From Cloeon dipterum (lineage: Eukaryota; Arthropoda; Insecta; Ephemeroptera; Baetidae), in contig NC_088786.1 of NCBI RefSeq assembly GCF_949628265.1, forward strand, positions 21,039,681-21,103,680: DNA of 64,000 nucleotides, written 5' to 3'. Every line of letters starts with the position of its first letter. The stretch's first letter is position 1. The notes under the pieces are model-generated. The model made no database searches. It worked only from the letters and a program-made list of their open reading frames with translations, and had not been told where the DNA came from. Below, piece by piece: positions 53,201 to 62,039 of this stretch. The translations under genes and the position numbers were made by a program.

Positions 53201-54846
53201 GCATAGCAAGTCGTTTTGTTGTGCACACAGCACATTCAATTCCTCTCGTTGTCAGATAAGAGTCGAGAGACTTTTTGCAGAACAGGCCGAGAGAGAAGAA
53301 AGGTGAAAATAAATTCATAAAAGGCCGACGCTGAGGCAAGGAGGGGGTTGTGAAACTTCGACCCTTATGCATTATTAATATTCCAGGCGGCAAGCACGAC
53401 TAATTGCATTCATTGTGCCAGAAACCCAATATCATTTTATGCTCCTCACCCAAGTTTTCCATTTTTTCTGAACATTATTTTTCGCCTGTATATTGGAAAA
53501 CTTAAAAATGTTGACGAGTTATTTTTTAATTCTATAGGCCCGCCAGTTCCGATTTTTTGTTTTTGATTAGAGTTTGGTCGTAAATAAGGCTGTGAATTTT
53601 TTTCTGAGCTTCAAATTGTTGCGAGACCATTAAAATTAGAATTATCCGAACCATACAATTTGAAGCAATATATACCCAACTTAAAATCATCTAAAACCAT
53701 CTAGCACTGCCGAACCGTATAAAATGGCTAAACATCCCTGGATAAGTGTTGCGAATTTCTGCCACACAGCTAAACCAAAATATATTATTAGTGCCTTCCG
53801 ACCCCTTAACTTCTAGGGCTCACCAGGGTCGTGCGCAATTTGCCTGGGACAAATTCATCTAGCTTCGTATCTTCGCCGTCACCAAACTGCAGTGCGCGGG
53901 CTGGGGCGGATCAGAACGAATAACGAATAGAGTGTCACGACAATAAGCACAATAAATACAATACTTTTTATACTTCGCGCTGGCAAATTTTTCTCTTAAT
54001 AATTTCATTTTTAATGCAATTTTTCAGCCCCAAATATATTTTTTGTCAGTTATTCAGTTAAAATAGATTTTCCAAACACAAAGTAGGTTTATCGACTTGT
54101 TGAAAAACAGAGACATAACCATCCTCATTTTGGTTAAAAAAAAATATTTCAACCAGTTCCGATTTGAAGACAGTTTTGGATATAATTCCAACTAAGAAAA
54201 CACTGTCACTTTTGTACATTTTCAATTTAAGTCATTCCCATGTGAAAGTGACTGGACATATGATGAAATTGGGCCCAGACTATAGTTTATAGAGTCAAAA
54301 ACCTTAAGGAACGCCACCATGAACGCTCAGTTCATACCAAGCTAATTAAACTAAAAAAAAATCCTGGATAAGTCATAATTATTTAATTTCCTAATGAATT
54401 TGATTCAAAGCAGGTTCAAAGCCACTCGAAATATACACCCAGTTGCCCCATTTGAACATGTAGATTTTCAGATGTCTTAACAAAGCTGACTGACTTGAGC
54501 TCAAATTTAAGTCAGTTCAAAATCTGGCCCATAATAACATGAAACCATATAATTTGGTTTTATGTTAGGAACTTTTTTCCAATAATAGTGAACCTTCTGT
54601 GATTCCTGCACATCTAATAGAGTTCTTGTCTAACAAGGAATATACTTCAAAATATATTTTCAAAGCTTTGGGACCATTTAGGATTTTTAATTGTTAAATT
54701 TTTTAAATTAAAAAAATTAGGAGTTTATAAGTAAGCGATATATTTAATTTGGATCGAGTATAGACAACTTGAGATGCGATGAACATGGATACAGTGTCCT
54801 ACAAAAAATTAGCTACAATAGTGTCAGTGATACATACTAAGCGAGA

Positions 54847-54852
54847 TTTATT
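54847..54852 (-). terminator. Probable poly(A) signal of the SRRM2-like gene
   Basis: TTTATT on the plus strand is AATAAA on the minus strand, about 95 nt beyond the stop codon of the SRRM2-like gene. The distance is normal for a short 3' UTR. If longer isoforms exist, they would have to read past this site. Confidence 0.55.
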
Positions 54853-54943
54853 GCAGTTTTACACATTGCTGCTCTCAAAAAGTTAGCTTACTTAAAATAG
54901 AGGCTTAGCATTATATACAGAAGAGAGCTTCATCTGGTTAACT

Positions 54944-55788
54944 TTATCGACTTCTGCTGCGGTGCCGCCTATGCTTCTTCTCCCTTTTCCTCGACGACCT
55001 TTCTTTGTCCCTTGACCGCGACCTCGAGCGCTTCTTCTTTTTCTTCTTGGCATCAACTGGCTCCGGCGAAGGCGTCCTCACCAGGCCGTACCTCCTGTTG
55101 CGTGGAGGACTTTCAACTTTTGGGGCCTCCTTAATTGCGAGGGCAGCTTTGGCTGCTTTCTCCTGTTCCGATGGGGCAGGTGCCGAGTGCATTGGAACAT
55201 GGTCGTCTGATATGCCAAACGCTTCTTTCAGGCGCTGGTTTTTGCGTTGCTGCGCATCAGCAGTCTCGTGTGTTTCTGTCGGGGCTTCTCGACCCCATTG
55301 GTCTCGCTTCACATCGCGTGCTGCGCCAGTTTCAGTCAGCAGCTTCCTCAGAGCGGCAACTTTGACTTCGATTTCTGACGCACTGAATCCCTGAAAGAAC
55401 AAAGAATAGTTATAACTCAATTGATCATACTGGACAGGAAAAAATAATTTCTGTTTTCATCAAAAAACAAACAAGAAGTTTAAATTATAATGGGATATTA
55501 AAGTAAACAAAGCTATGTGCGCAGATAAAATACATATTTTAACTTTCATACCTGTTCCTCAAGGGCGTCCTCTAGTTCGGCGCACTTGATTTCCAGCTTC
55601 CTTTTGCGCTCATGCTCGAGGATTTCCACATTCGGTTGTCTACTGGATGCGGCCTCAAAGGCCTGAGCGTCAGCTTCGGTGCAAACAGTCACTTTATCCT
55701 TTGAAACACGGATGGCAGCCCAGTTGCGCTGCACGTAGCCGTTGGTGCCAGAGCCACGCGCAGTCTGCAGTCCGATTCCATTATACAT
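54944..55788 (-). CDS. SRRM2: SRRM2/Cwc21-type spliceosome protein (cwf21 domain plus RS tail)
   Basis: Two coding exons, 55788-55552 and 55390-54944, join in phase 0 and encode 227 aa. The N-terminus MYNGIGLQTARGSGTNGY followed by VQRN is the near-invariant start of SRm300/SRRM2 and yeast Cwc21. Residues 51-97 (PNVEILEHERKRKLEIKC through the SASEIEVKVAALRKLL helix) form the cwf21 domain that binds Prp8/Snu114 in the catalytic spliceosome. The region around residues 115-140 (THETADAQQRKNQRLKEAFG) is also family-typical. A Lys-rich run and an RS-rich tail (SRSRSRDKERSSRKREKKH) end the protein. Vertebrate SRRM2 exceeds 2,700 aa, so this form is compact, nearer to yeast Cwc21 or a short insect isoform. 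Start choice is firm: the conserved MYNG lies right after an acceptor (TTTTAG|GATG), implying a separate 5' UTR exon ending at 55852. It is head-to-head with TBC1D16. Confidence 0.93.
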
Positions 55789-55790
55789 CC

Positions 55791-55851
55791 TAAAATAATT
55801 CAAGCTTATATTTTAGCGAACAAATCAGGGTTAATGCGAGTTCAAATTTAC
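55791..55851 (-). other. 5'-UTR intron of the SRRM2-like gene (61 nt)
   Basis: On the minus strand CAG|GTAAATTTG at 55852 and ATTTTAG at 55791 define a 61-nt intron ending one base before the start codon. The length matches the 50-75 nt introns elsewhere in the window. This is inferred from splice signals only. Confidence 0.6.
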
Positions 55852-55852
55852 C

Positions 55853-56348
55853 TGAATTACAAGGGAGAAACTCTATTTTTTGAAAGATCAAATCTCCTGT
55901 GACATCAAGGTGGCCATTGATCACAGGTCGGAGTGGCAAACAAAAACAAAAACCTACGCGACTGCAGTGCCACTGCCCCTTTAAAAAAGCGCGCGTAACA
56001 TGCCTGCTCTCTCCTGGTTTCACTCCATTGCTCATCCCATTTTAATTGAATTTTACGAATTTTAAAAATTGAATAATTTTAAAATTTAAATACACTCATG
56101 TTAATTTGTTTTGTGGGATTCGAAAGCTTAGTGATACTTTTACTTAATTAATATTTAGATACTCCGTTTTTGAGCAAAAAATCGTACAAACTGGGTGTGT
56201 TTAAGGGAGAAGGGGGCGTGACTGTTTTTGCCTTTCTTGCTTTTGTGGCAAAAGGCCAAGGGAATGGATTGTTTTTAGTTAGACTTGGCAATTTTTGCAG
56301 CTTACAGGATCAGAGACAGGTAGTTAAGATCTCTTCCTGTGGAAGAGA
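55853..56348. promoter_or_regulatory. Divergent promoter region between the SRRM2-like gene and TBC1D16
   Basis: The two conserved genes run in opposite directions with start codons 560 bp apart, leaving under 500 bp for both promoters and 5' UTRs. No TATA box or other core element could be assigned with confidence. GCGCGCG and CACGTGAAA-like strings and a polypurine stretch (GGGAGAAGGGGGCG at about 56203) are the only notable motifs. A bidirectional housekeeping promoter is inferred from geometry. Confidence 0.5.
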
Positions 56349-59300
56349 ATGGCTCTGCAAAGTGTCCTAAAGCGAGCCTCTTGCCTATTCGTAACGTCAA
56401 GCGGTTCGAATGAGGCTCAGGTGCCGTCCTTCGTTGATGGAGAGATAATTTTCTGTAAATCCTCTCAGTTACTTTAAGCTATATAATAGAATGATTTTTA
56501 TGTAATAAAAATATTTAAGGCAAGAACAACGTATGCGTGCACCCTCCGAGTCTCGCTCGCCGTGACCTCCAAGTCCACCATCACCCTGGCTACCTGAGTA
56601 TCGCTGTGAGACTAGTCAATACCAAACCTACCCTGGTCCTCAGCTGGATCCCCAATTCCACTCTGAAAGCGAATCCATGGGCCGTGGAGAAAAGAGTTTC
56701 CCACCCTGATGTTCTCGCCAGGTTTGTGATATTAAATCCATTCCTTAATTTTAATTAATTATGTATTGCACCCTCCAGTGATGGTCTCAGCTGGCCTGGC
56801 TCAGACGAGCTTTCATGGGACGATGGAGTTACCTTGGGAAGCCCTAGGAGAGCGTCGACTGAGAGTTGGACGGATGGCTCTATCGACTCTGTCAGAAGCC
56901 GTCTTCAAGGACTTCAAATGGACGAAACCCCTTCACCTTATGCGCGCAGTAGATCCGACTCCATCACATCCACCTCATCCACAGCTGATACCAAATCTCT
57001 TGGACCAGGTAACATAATCGCATGGTCGAAACTAACTTTTAATAAATCAATATTATTTTACAGATGACGTACCAAACTGGCTTGTTTCGCCAGAAATGCT
57101 AGCAGTGCAGCACAATTTAGTCTTCCCAGAAAGTGTAGCAGCCTCGCCAGTCGTTCGCAGACGATCTTCTGCTCACATATGCAGAAGATTCACAGTTGAC
57201 CTGAGTATGAGACATTTTTTGTTGATAATGATTTTTATTTATTTATATTTTATTTTATGAAATAGTTACAATCATCAATTATCAGACTGCTTTGAAACTG
57301 GATCTCTTTCAGGTGAGATGAGGTCCTTGCGACTTCTGTCAAGTGGAGGCGGTTGCGAGGACGCTGGAGGAGAAGGCGAGGCTTCGGGCCAATTGGTGGT
57401 GGCCTCACGCGAGTCGCAGTACAAAATTCTGCACTTCCACCACGGCGGCCTCAAACGCCTTGGTCGAGTGCTCTCTGAATGGAGTTGTTTGCTGCGACCA
57501 GGGGGAAATGGCGACAACCCAGACGAGGCCGCCTTCAATGGCCCGTATTTGCACTTCTTGGTTTGCCGCCCTGAGGTTAGCCCTTCGGAGCTCCACCCTG
57601 AAGAGGGACGTGTTGGCCCTCTCAGTCCAGACGCGTGGCACTCTCTTCTTGCAGCTGAGGGTCACGTCCAAGATGACCTAGCCTTCAGAAAGGTTATTCG
57701 GACTTTGTAATGCTTTTCTTTTTCAATAATTCTTTTGAGAAGACTTATTTAAAAATTATAGACGTTTTGATTTGCGATGTTGAAATGTAAGAAAAACCTT
57801 CTCAAAATTTCCTTATAATTTTTTTAAATTCCATTTTTTTTCTTCGCTCAATCTACTCTTTTTTAAACTCAGGCAGTCTTTTTTGGCGGTCTGGAGCCAA
57901 GCCTTCGCAGCACAGTTTGGCCTTTTCTCCTAAAGGTTTTCTCTTTCCAATCAACCTGGGACGATAGAAACACTCAGATCCTAGAAGACAGAGCCCATTA
58001 CAGCAACCTCAGGTACTAGTTTAATTTAATTACTTATTTTTCCTGCCTCAAGCCGAAACAGCCCCCCTTATCTACAATTTGATCCAAATTTCTTGACGTA
58101 TAAAAAGTTAAATTCATATTAAAAAATATATAATATTAAAGGAAATTAAGTAATAAAGTAGAAAAAACTGCAAAGCCTGACTTAAATTTCAATCCAGTTA
58201 TAGGAGACAGAATCTCCTTGGCGAGGAAAAAGAGTTTTTCCACAGAACAATTGAGTGCGTTGTCGAAAAGGACGTCGTTCGAACAGACAGGACGCACGCT
58301 TATTTTACTGGAGACGACAATCCACACCTGGAGCAAATGAAGTAACTCTAAAATCTGCCAAATTGCAGAAAAGCTAAATAATTGACGATTTCAGAAATAT
58401 TCTATTGAATTACGCCTTCGAACATCCTGAAGTTGGCTACACTCAAGGCATGTCGGACCTGCTCGCCCCTGTTCTAGTCGAGATTCAGAATGAAGCCGAC
58501 ACATATGCCTGCTTTGTCAACCTCATGCAAAAGGCGCTGTTTGTGTGCTCACCAACCGATTCTGACATGGACTTGAACCTGGTATTTCAAAATTTTACTT
58601 TATTTTTCATCACACCTTGTTAGACCTTGTATATTTAAAATTTTTAAAGTTTTAAATTGATAAAAATGCTACAAACTCGTTTTTAGAACTTGCTCCGAGA
58701 GCTGATTCGTGTGATGTGTCCTCCATTCTACTCGCACCTGGAGAGTTATCCAAACGCATTCGAGCTTCTCTTTGCCCACCGCTGGATTCTTCTGTAAGCT
58801 AGACTTTGGCTTTTTTAGATCCTGCCCTTACTCTTTTCTCCTCTTGCAAGATGCTTTAAACGAGAGTTCAGCGAGGAGTGCGTTCTGCGGATGTGGGAGG
58901 CCTGCTGGGCCAACTACCTCACAGACTTTTTCCACCTGTTCTTGAGCCTTGCCATTGTGTGCGTCTACGGCGACGACGTGGTCCAGCAGCGGCTCCGGCC
59001 TGACGAGATGCTCCTGCACTTCAGCTCTTTAGCCATGCACATGGATGGTCAGCTTGTCCTCAGCAAGGTCAGTTTCTCTCCAGTTTTCATTAACTGCATC
59101 TATTTTATTTATTACATCTGAAAACCATCCCGTTGGCTCGCATTGTTATGGCATTCCTAGCAGTGCCAATGCAATTGGAGATATTATTTATTTGAGCATT
59201 CCTGCGATCTATTTCTCACTGCCCAATGTCAGAGATGGCAAAATGTGGTTAGTTAAGTTCCTCAAAATGCTCAAATCGCTTAACGGGCTGGTAGGAGCCG

Positions 59301-59714
59301 TTTCAATAAAAGATCTCGCTAATGGGAGGTGAAAAGATGGCCACATAGGGCCCAAGCTCCTTTGCGGCCATTCAGGCACCATGTTATTAAGACCCGGTGA
59401 GCTCATAGCCCACAGGATGAATTGAGCAGAGGTCCAAAAAAATGATACCTTTTATTTTTAATTGAGCCAGACCTGAACCAAATATCCTATTTCTTTTTTA
59501 ATTATTGCACAATTTCCTGCCGATGATTGTGAGATTTTTAGCTCATTTTTTACTCTAGGCAAGAGGTCTATTGTACCAGTTTCGTCTCATGCAGCGCATT
59601 CCGTGCTCTTTGCGCTCATTGTGCCAGCAGTGCGGCCCAGGGGTGTGGGACAGCACTCACGCTCCAGATATTGAGTGTGTGCATGGAGACCAGCCTTGTC
59701 CTCATAATTTCTGA
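56349..59714 (+). CDS. TBC1D16: TBC1D16-type Rab GTPase-activating protein (11 exons, complete)
   Basis: It accelerates GTP hydrolysis on Rab GTPases; the mammalian ortholog acts on Rab4A in recycling endosomes. Exons: 56349-56454, 56520-56721, 56779-57008, 57064-57204, 57313-57692, 57873-58012, 58204-58341, 58395-58581, 58687-58793, 58851-59067, 59559-59714. All phases join, giving 667 aa (human about 770). N-terminal DGEIIFCKNNVCVHPP and HHPGYLSI match the vertebrate N-terminus; a Ser-rich linker follows. MRSLRLL and GQLVVASRESQYKILHFHHG form the PH-like region. The TBC domain covers about residues 354-600, with RxxxW at R365-W369, the arginine finger in VEKDVVR (R426) and the glutamine finger in GYTQGMSDL (Q463). 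All catalytic residues are intact. The C-terminus RIPCSLRSLCQQCGPGVWDS and ending ECVHGDQPCPHNF carry the Cys pattern specific to TBC1D16. The 491-nt intron 10 holds an R1 repeat. Confidence 0.95.
59124..59442 (+). repeat. Dispersed repeat R1, copy 3 (inside TBC1D16 intron 10)
   Basis: It opens with ACCATCCCGTTGGCTCGC and CATTGTTATGGCATTC, continues through CCCAATGTCAGAGATGGCAA and a CTCAAATCGCTTAACGGGCT block, and ends with GCTCCTTTGCGGCCATTCAG and TTGAGCAGAGGTCC. It shares these landmarks in order with copies at 27973 and 49831, while the central CACTTGCTG block is deleted. Its insertion explains why intron 10 is far longer than the other introns of this gene. Confidence 0.8.
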
Positions 59715-59946
59715 TGAACTGGCACCAAAAAAACTTGTGATTTTACCAAAGCTGATAGAATCGAAAACATGATAACATGTCAATGAAATACCAAAGAGGA
59801 ACTTGTCAATGAAATGTTTCATAGTTAAACTGATTAAAAATAGTCACTTTGTGTTCAAAGAAATCAATTTTTGGATTTGTAAGATTTTTTAATTTGTACA
59901 ACACTTTTTGTTTGCACTTTAATTAGAAACTCTTGTGTGATATTTA

Positions 59947-59952
59947 AATAAA
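59947..59952 (+). terminator. Probable TBC1D16 poly(A) signal AATAAA
   Basis: A perfect hexamer lies 233 nt downstream of the TBC1D16 stop codon in AT-rich DNA. The position is typical for a 3' UTR; no other evidence is available. Confidence 0.45.
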
Positions 59953-60343
59953 TTTTTATGCAATTAATTTACAATCATTGTTGATTATTTACCTAAAACT
60001 TGATAAATATTCGTAAACTTAGAACGATTTAATACAAACTCTTTTCATTATTAAAATGTAATGATTGCACGCAACCACATCCAAGTTGTGAAAGTGTAAT
60101 CAATACAAATATAGTTATGTTCTGGTGAGTATAATTTTGTCTGCTAAAATTGACAAATAGGGGAAACTTCGACCACATTGTGAAAATAGATCAACAAGAC
60201 TCAATCCAAGCGACCAAAATAAATAAATTTGTGCAATGTAGATCCCATAATTATTCACTCTACGAAATAAGCTCTTCTGTTTCCGACACTTTGGGAGACA
60301 TATAAATTAACACATAATTTCAAACTCTTTTCATTCCACTGCA

Positions 60344-60349
60344 TTTATT
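60344..60349 (-). terminator. Probable poly(A) signal of the lectin locus
   Basis: TTTATT on the plus strand reads AATAAA on the minus strand. I see no such hexamer between the OBP-domain stop (61471) and the CTLD3 exons at 61221. This hexamer may therefore terminate both, which would fit one transcription unit with alternative 3' exons. Confidence 0.4.
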
Positions 60350-60697
60350 TAAAATTTTAAACATATAATATATTCAAGATCTAAAATATATCTCATGGAA
60401 TTTGTACAACAAAAGTTTTGTGAGTTTTGTCACATATTGTTTTGATAAAGCACACGTCATAGAAAAAACAATATAACACTGTGCATGGAATATTTTTTAT
60501 ATTTAAATTGCAAACCACTTTCAACAACTGACATTGTAATATGTGTAATGTAGTCCGCCAATATTTCACTCCTCGTGATGAAAAGTAATTCGCGCTCGTC
60601 GTGAGTGTTTCAACAATAAAAAACGCTTTAACCAACAATGTTTTGCATGTGATTTCAAGCAGGTTAAATCCAAATTGAAAGCGGTAAATCTTTCAAT

Positions 60698-61221
60698 TTA
60701 CAACGGTTGATCCTCACACAAAGGAATATTAATGGAAGCGTTATCAAAATCCACATTAAAATAACTTGCGGCAAATGTATTTTGGAGATACAATGTCATT
60801 ACAGTGTGTGTGTAGTAGACGGACATTGGATGAAGCCATGCCCACATAGAAACATTATATTTCGCATTTGAAGTGCACCAACGGAAGCCATTTAACGATG
60901 AAGCCCCAATTCTACATGCCGAAGTCCATATTTTCATCGGCCTGGCTCGTCCTCCTTTCAAAAAATTATTTAGGATCAAAACTAAAGCAGGAGAAAATTA
61001 GCACCTAAGGGAGATGACACCAAACATTTTAGCTCGTTAACAGTTTCAAACGAAACGAGATTTAGTCCATATTTGCAACACCAAGATGCACCCTCGCGAT
61101 ATGTTGTCTTGATATAGTCATTCTGATTAGAAAAATTCTAGCTTTATGTCTGTATTTTATACCTCATTTTTCCCTAGAAGATAGCGCTTTCCACAAATAT
61201 CAACAATCAAGCCGTCCGTTG
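60698..61221 (-). CDS. Third C-type lectin-like domain module with its own stop codon (partial gene or alternative 3' end)
   Basis: Three exons, 61221-61163, 61122-61005 and 60954-60698, join in phases 0 and 1 into a 143-residue CTLD. Landmarks are VDICGKRYLLGKNE, then EGASWCCKYGLNLVSFETVN, then IWTSACRIGASSLNGFRWC, with a final Cys in IPLCEDQPL before the stop. These parallel ICGEQFLFGKSI, CNSIGMRPLAFETVE and NYWTSG in the upstream CTLDs. The canonical Ca2+/sugar residues (EPN or QPD, and WND) are not evident, so sugar binding is doubtful. The first exon starts with two bases of a split codon, so it needs an upstream phase-1 exon. None with a signal peptide lies between 61222 and 61470. It is either an alternative terminal module of the CTLD-OBP gene, a gene whose 5' end I could not find, or a decaying duplicate. 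The 50-nt second intron is typical of the locus. Confidence 0.65.
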
Positions 61222-61470
61222 CTGTTTTTAGATAATTTAGTTTTAAGATTATAACCTGTGAATATTGGCTTATCTTACATCCATTTGTTAGAAAAATTTG
61301 TCGGTGATAATCCTGAAAGAAATTTAAGCACAAACTGTTTGACTAAATTTCACAGCCTTACAGTCATGACACACGGATAATCAGTTATGCATTGGCCTAT
61401 TGATGGTTGCACTGGTGTTTGATCCTATTCATATCAGTCTTATTAACAAACAATTAGTGCCTAGAAAACT

Positions 61471-62039
61471 TTATACAGCTGAATTGTTCAATTCTACGAG
61501 TTTGACTGTGTTTTTAACTAGAATTGGATCCTTTTCTTGCCCACACTGGAATACCAATGCCACCGTATCGCACTCATCCATTCCCTCTGCATTTCATTAT
61601 GAGCAATAATTTGAAGTAGAAACGAAATAATATGTACTTACGAATTTTGGAGCACTCGTCCACAGTTTGGAAACCGCTCATCAACTTGTCATTGTCTGTA
61701 GACAGGTACTCAACCAGTTTTAGTACTTGTTCATCCACCAAACGGCCGTTGAAAACCTTAAACCGTATTTTTTTCTTTCCATTTTAATTTAAACAAAATA
61801 CATGTCATACAACTCCTCCACTTTCACCCAAACATTTCAAAAAGCACTGTAGAAATAAAAGAAAATCAATAGTCAATGTGTGAAATCCAAAAATTGTACA
61901 CAACCTTTATCTTGACATCAAACGATGTGCTGTTAAAAATGCTGTCCAACTCAGCTATTTAAGAAATTTTACGTTATGCCGATAGAATCAAAATTGCATT
62001 CAAACTCTCTGTAATGTTAAAAATTTCAGCACACTCGTC
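61471..62039 (-). other. OBP/PBP_GOBP-type six-cysteine domain exons of the lectin gene
   Basis: Five exons (62039-62006, 61954-61905, 61846-61814, 61756-61642, 61586-61471), including an 11-codon exon, encode an all-helical six-cysteine domain. The C2-X3-C3 motif is CFLKC and the C5-X8-C6 motif CDTVALVFQC. The gap between C3 and C4 is 40 residues, and C4 is in DECSKI. This exact spacing defines classical insect odorant-binding proteins, which form a hydrophobic ligand pocket with three interlocked disulfides. The domain is followed by a 24-residue tail and a stop. OBPs are normally stand-alone secreted proteins of 120-150 aa, so linkage to lectin domains is unusual. Confidence 0.82.

Larger units (their letters stand above)
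31127..54846. other. 23.7-kb gene desert between unc-4 and the SRRM2-like gene
   Basis: No exon with protein-like composition and matching splice signals was found on either strand; open frames here are short and overlap on both strands. CpG-rich blocks (about 32.1-33.8, 34.6-35.4, 36.8-37.9, 38.2-39.3, 40.5-41.2, 41.6-42.4, 43.8-44.8, 45.3-45.8, 46.2-47.0, 48.0-48.8 and 50.7-53.4 kb) alternate with AT-rich, repeat-bearing intervals. The desert lies 3' of a developmental regulator, so distal enhancers are plausible but not shown. Repeats at 31469, 36225, 39684, 43152, 49003 and 49831 are listed separately. Confidence 0.6.
59715..60697. other. Convergent 3' flanks of TBC1D16 and the lectin locus
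   Basis: This is AT-rich DNA without coding potential. AATAAA at 59947-59952 (+) lies 233 nt past the TBC1D16 stop and is its likely poly(A) signal. TTTATT at 60344-60349 is AATAAA on the minus strand, about 350 nt beyond the last lectin stop, and probably serves that locus. The two transcripts converge here. Confidence 0.55.

Noticed and set aside
55790..56035. 81-codon frame upstream of the SRRM2-like start
   Set aside because: It crosses a likely 5'-UTR intron and is not in frame with the conserved MYNG start; at most an upstream ORF.
56170..56370. 66-codon frame just upstream of TBC1D16
   Set aside because: It begins at a non-ATG codon and runs in a different frame from the conserved exon 1, which starts at 56349 and leads to DGEIIFCKNNVC.
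60983..61005. 23-nt intron between CTLD3 exons
   Set aside because: Too short to splice; using the next acceptor (GAAAG at 60955) gives a 50-nt intron that keeps frame and matches neighbouring intron lengths.
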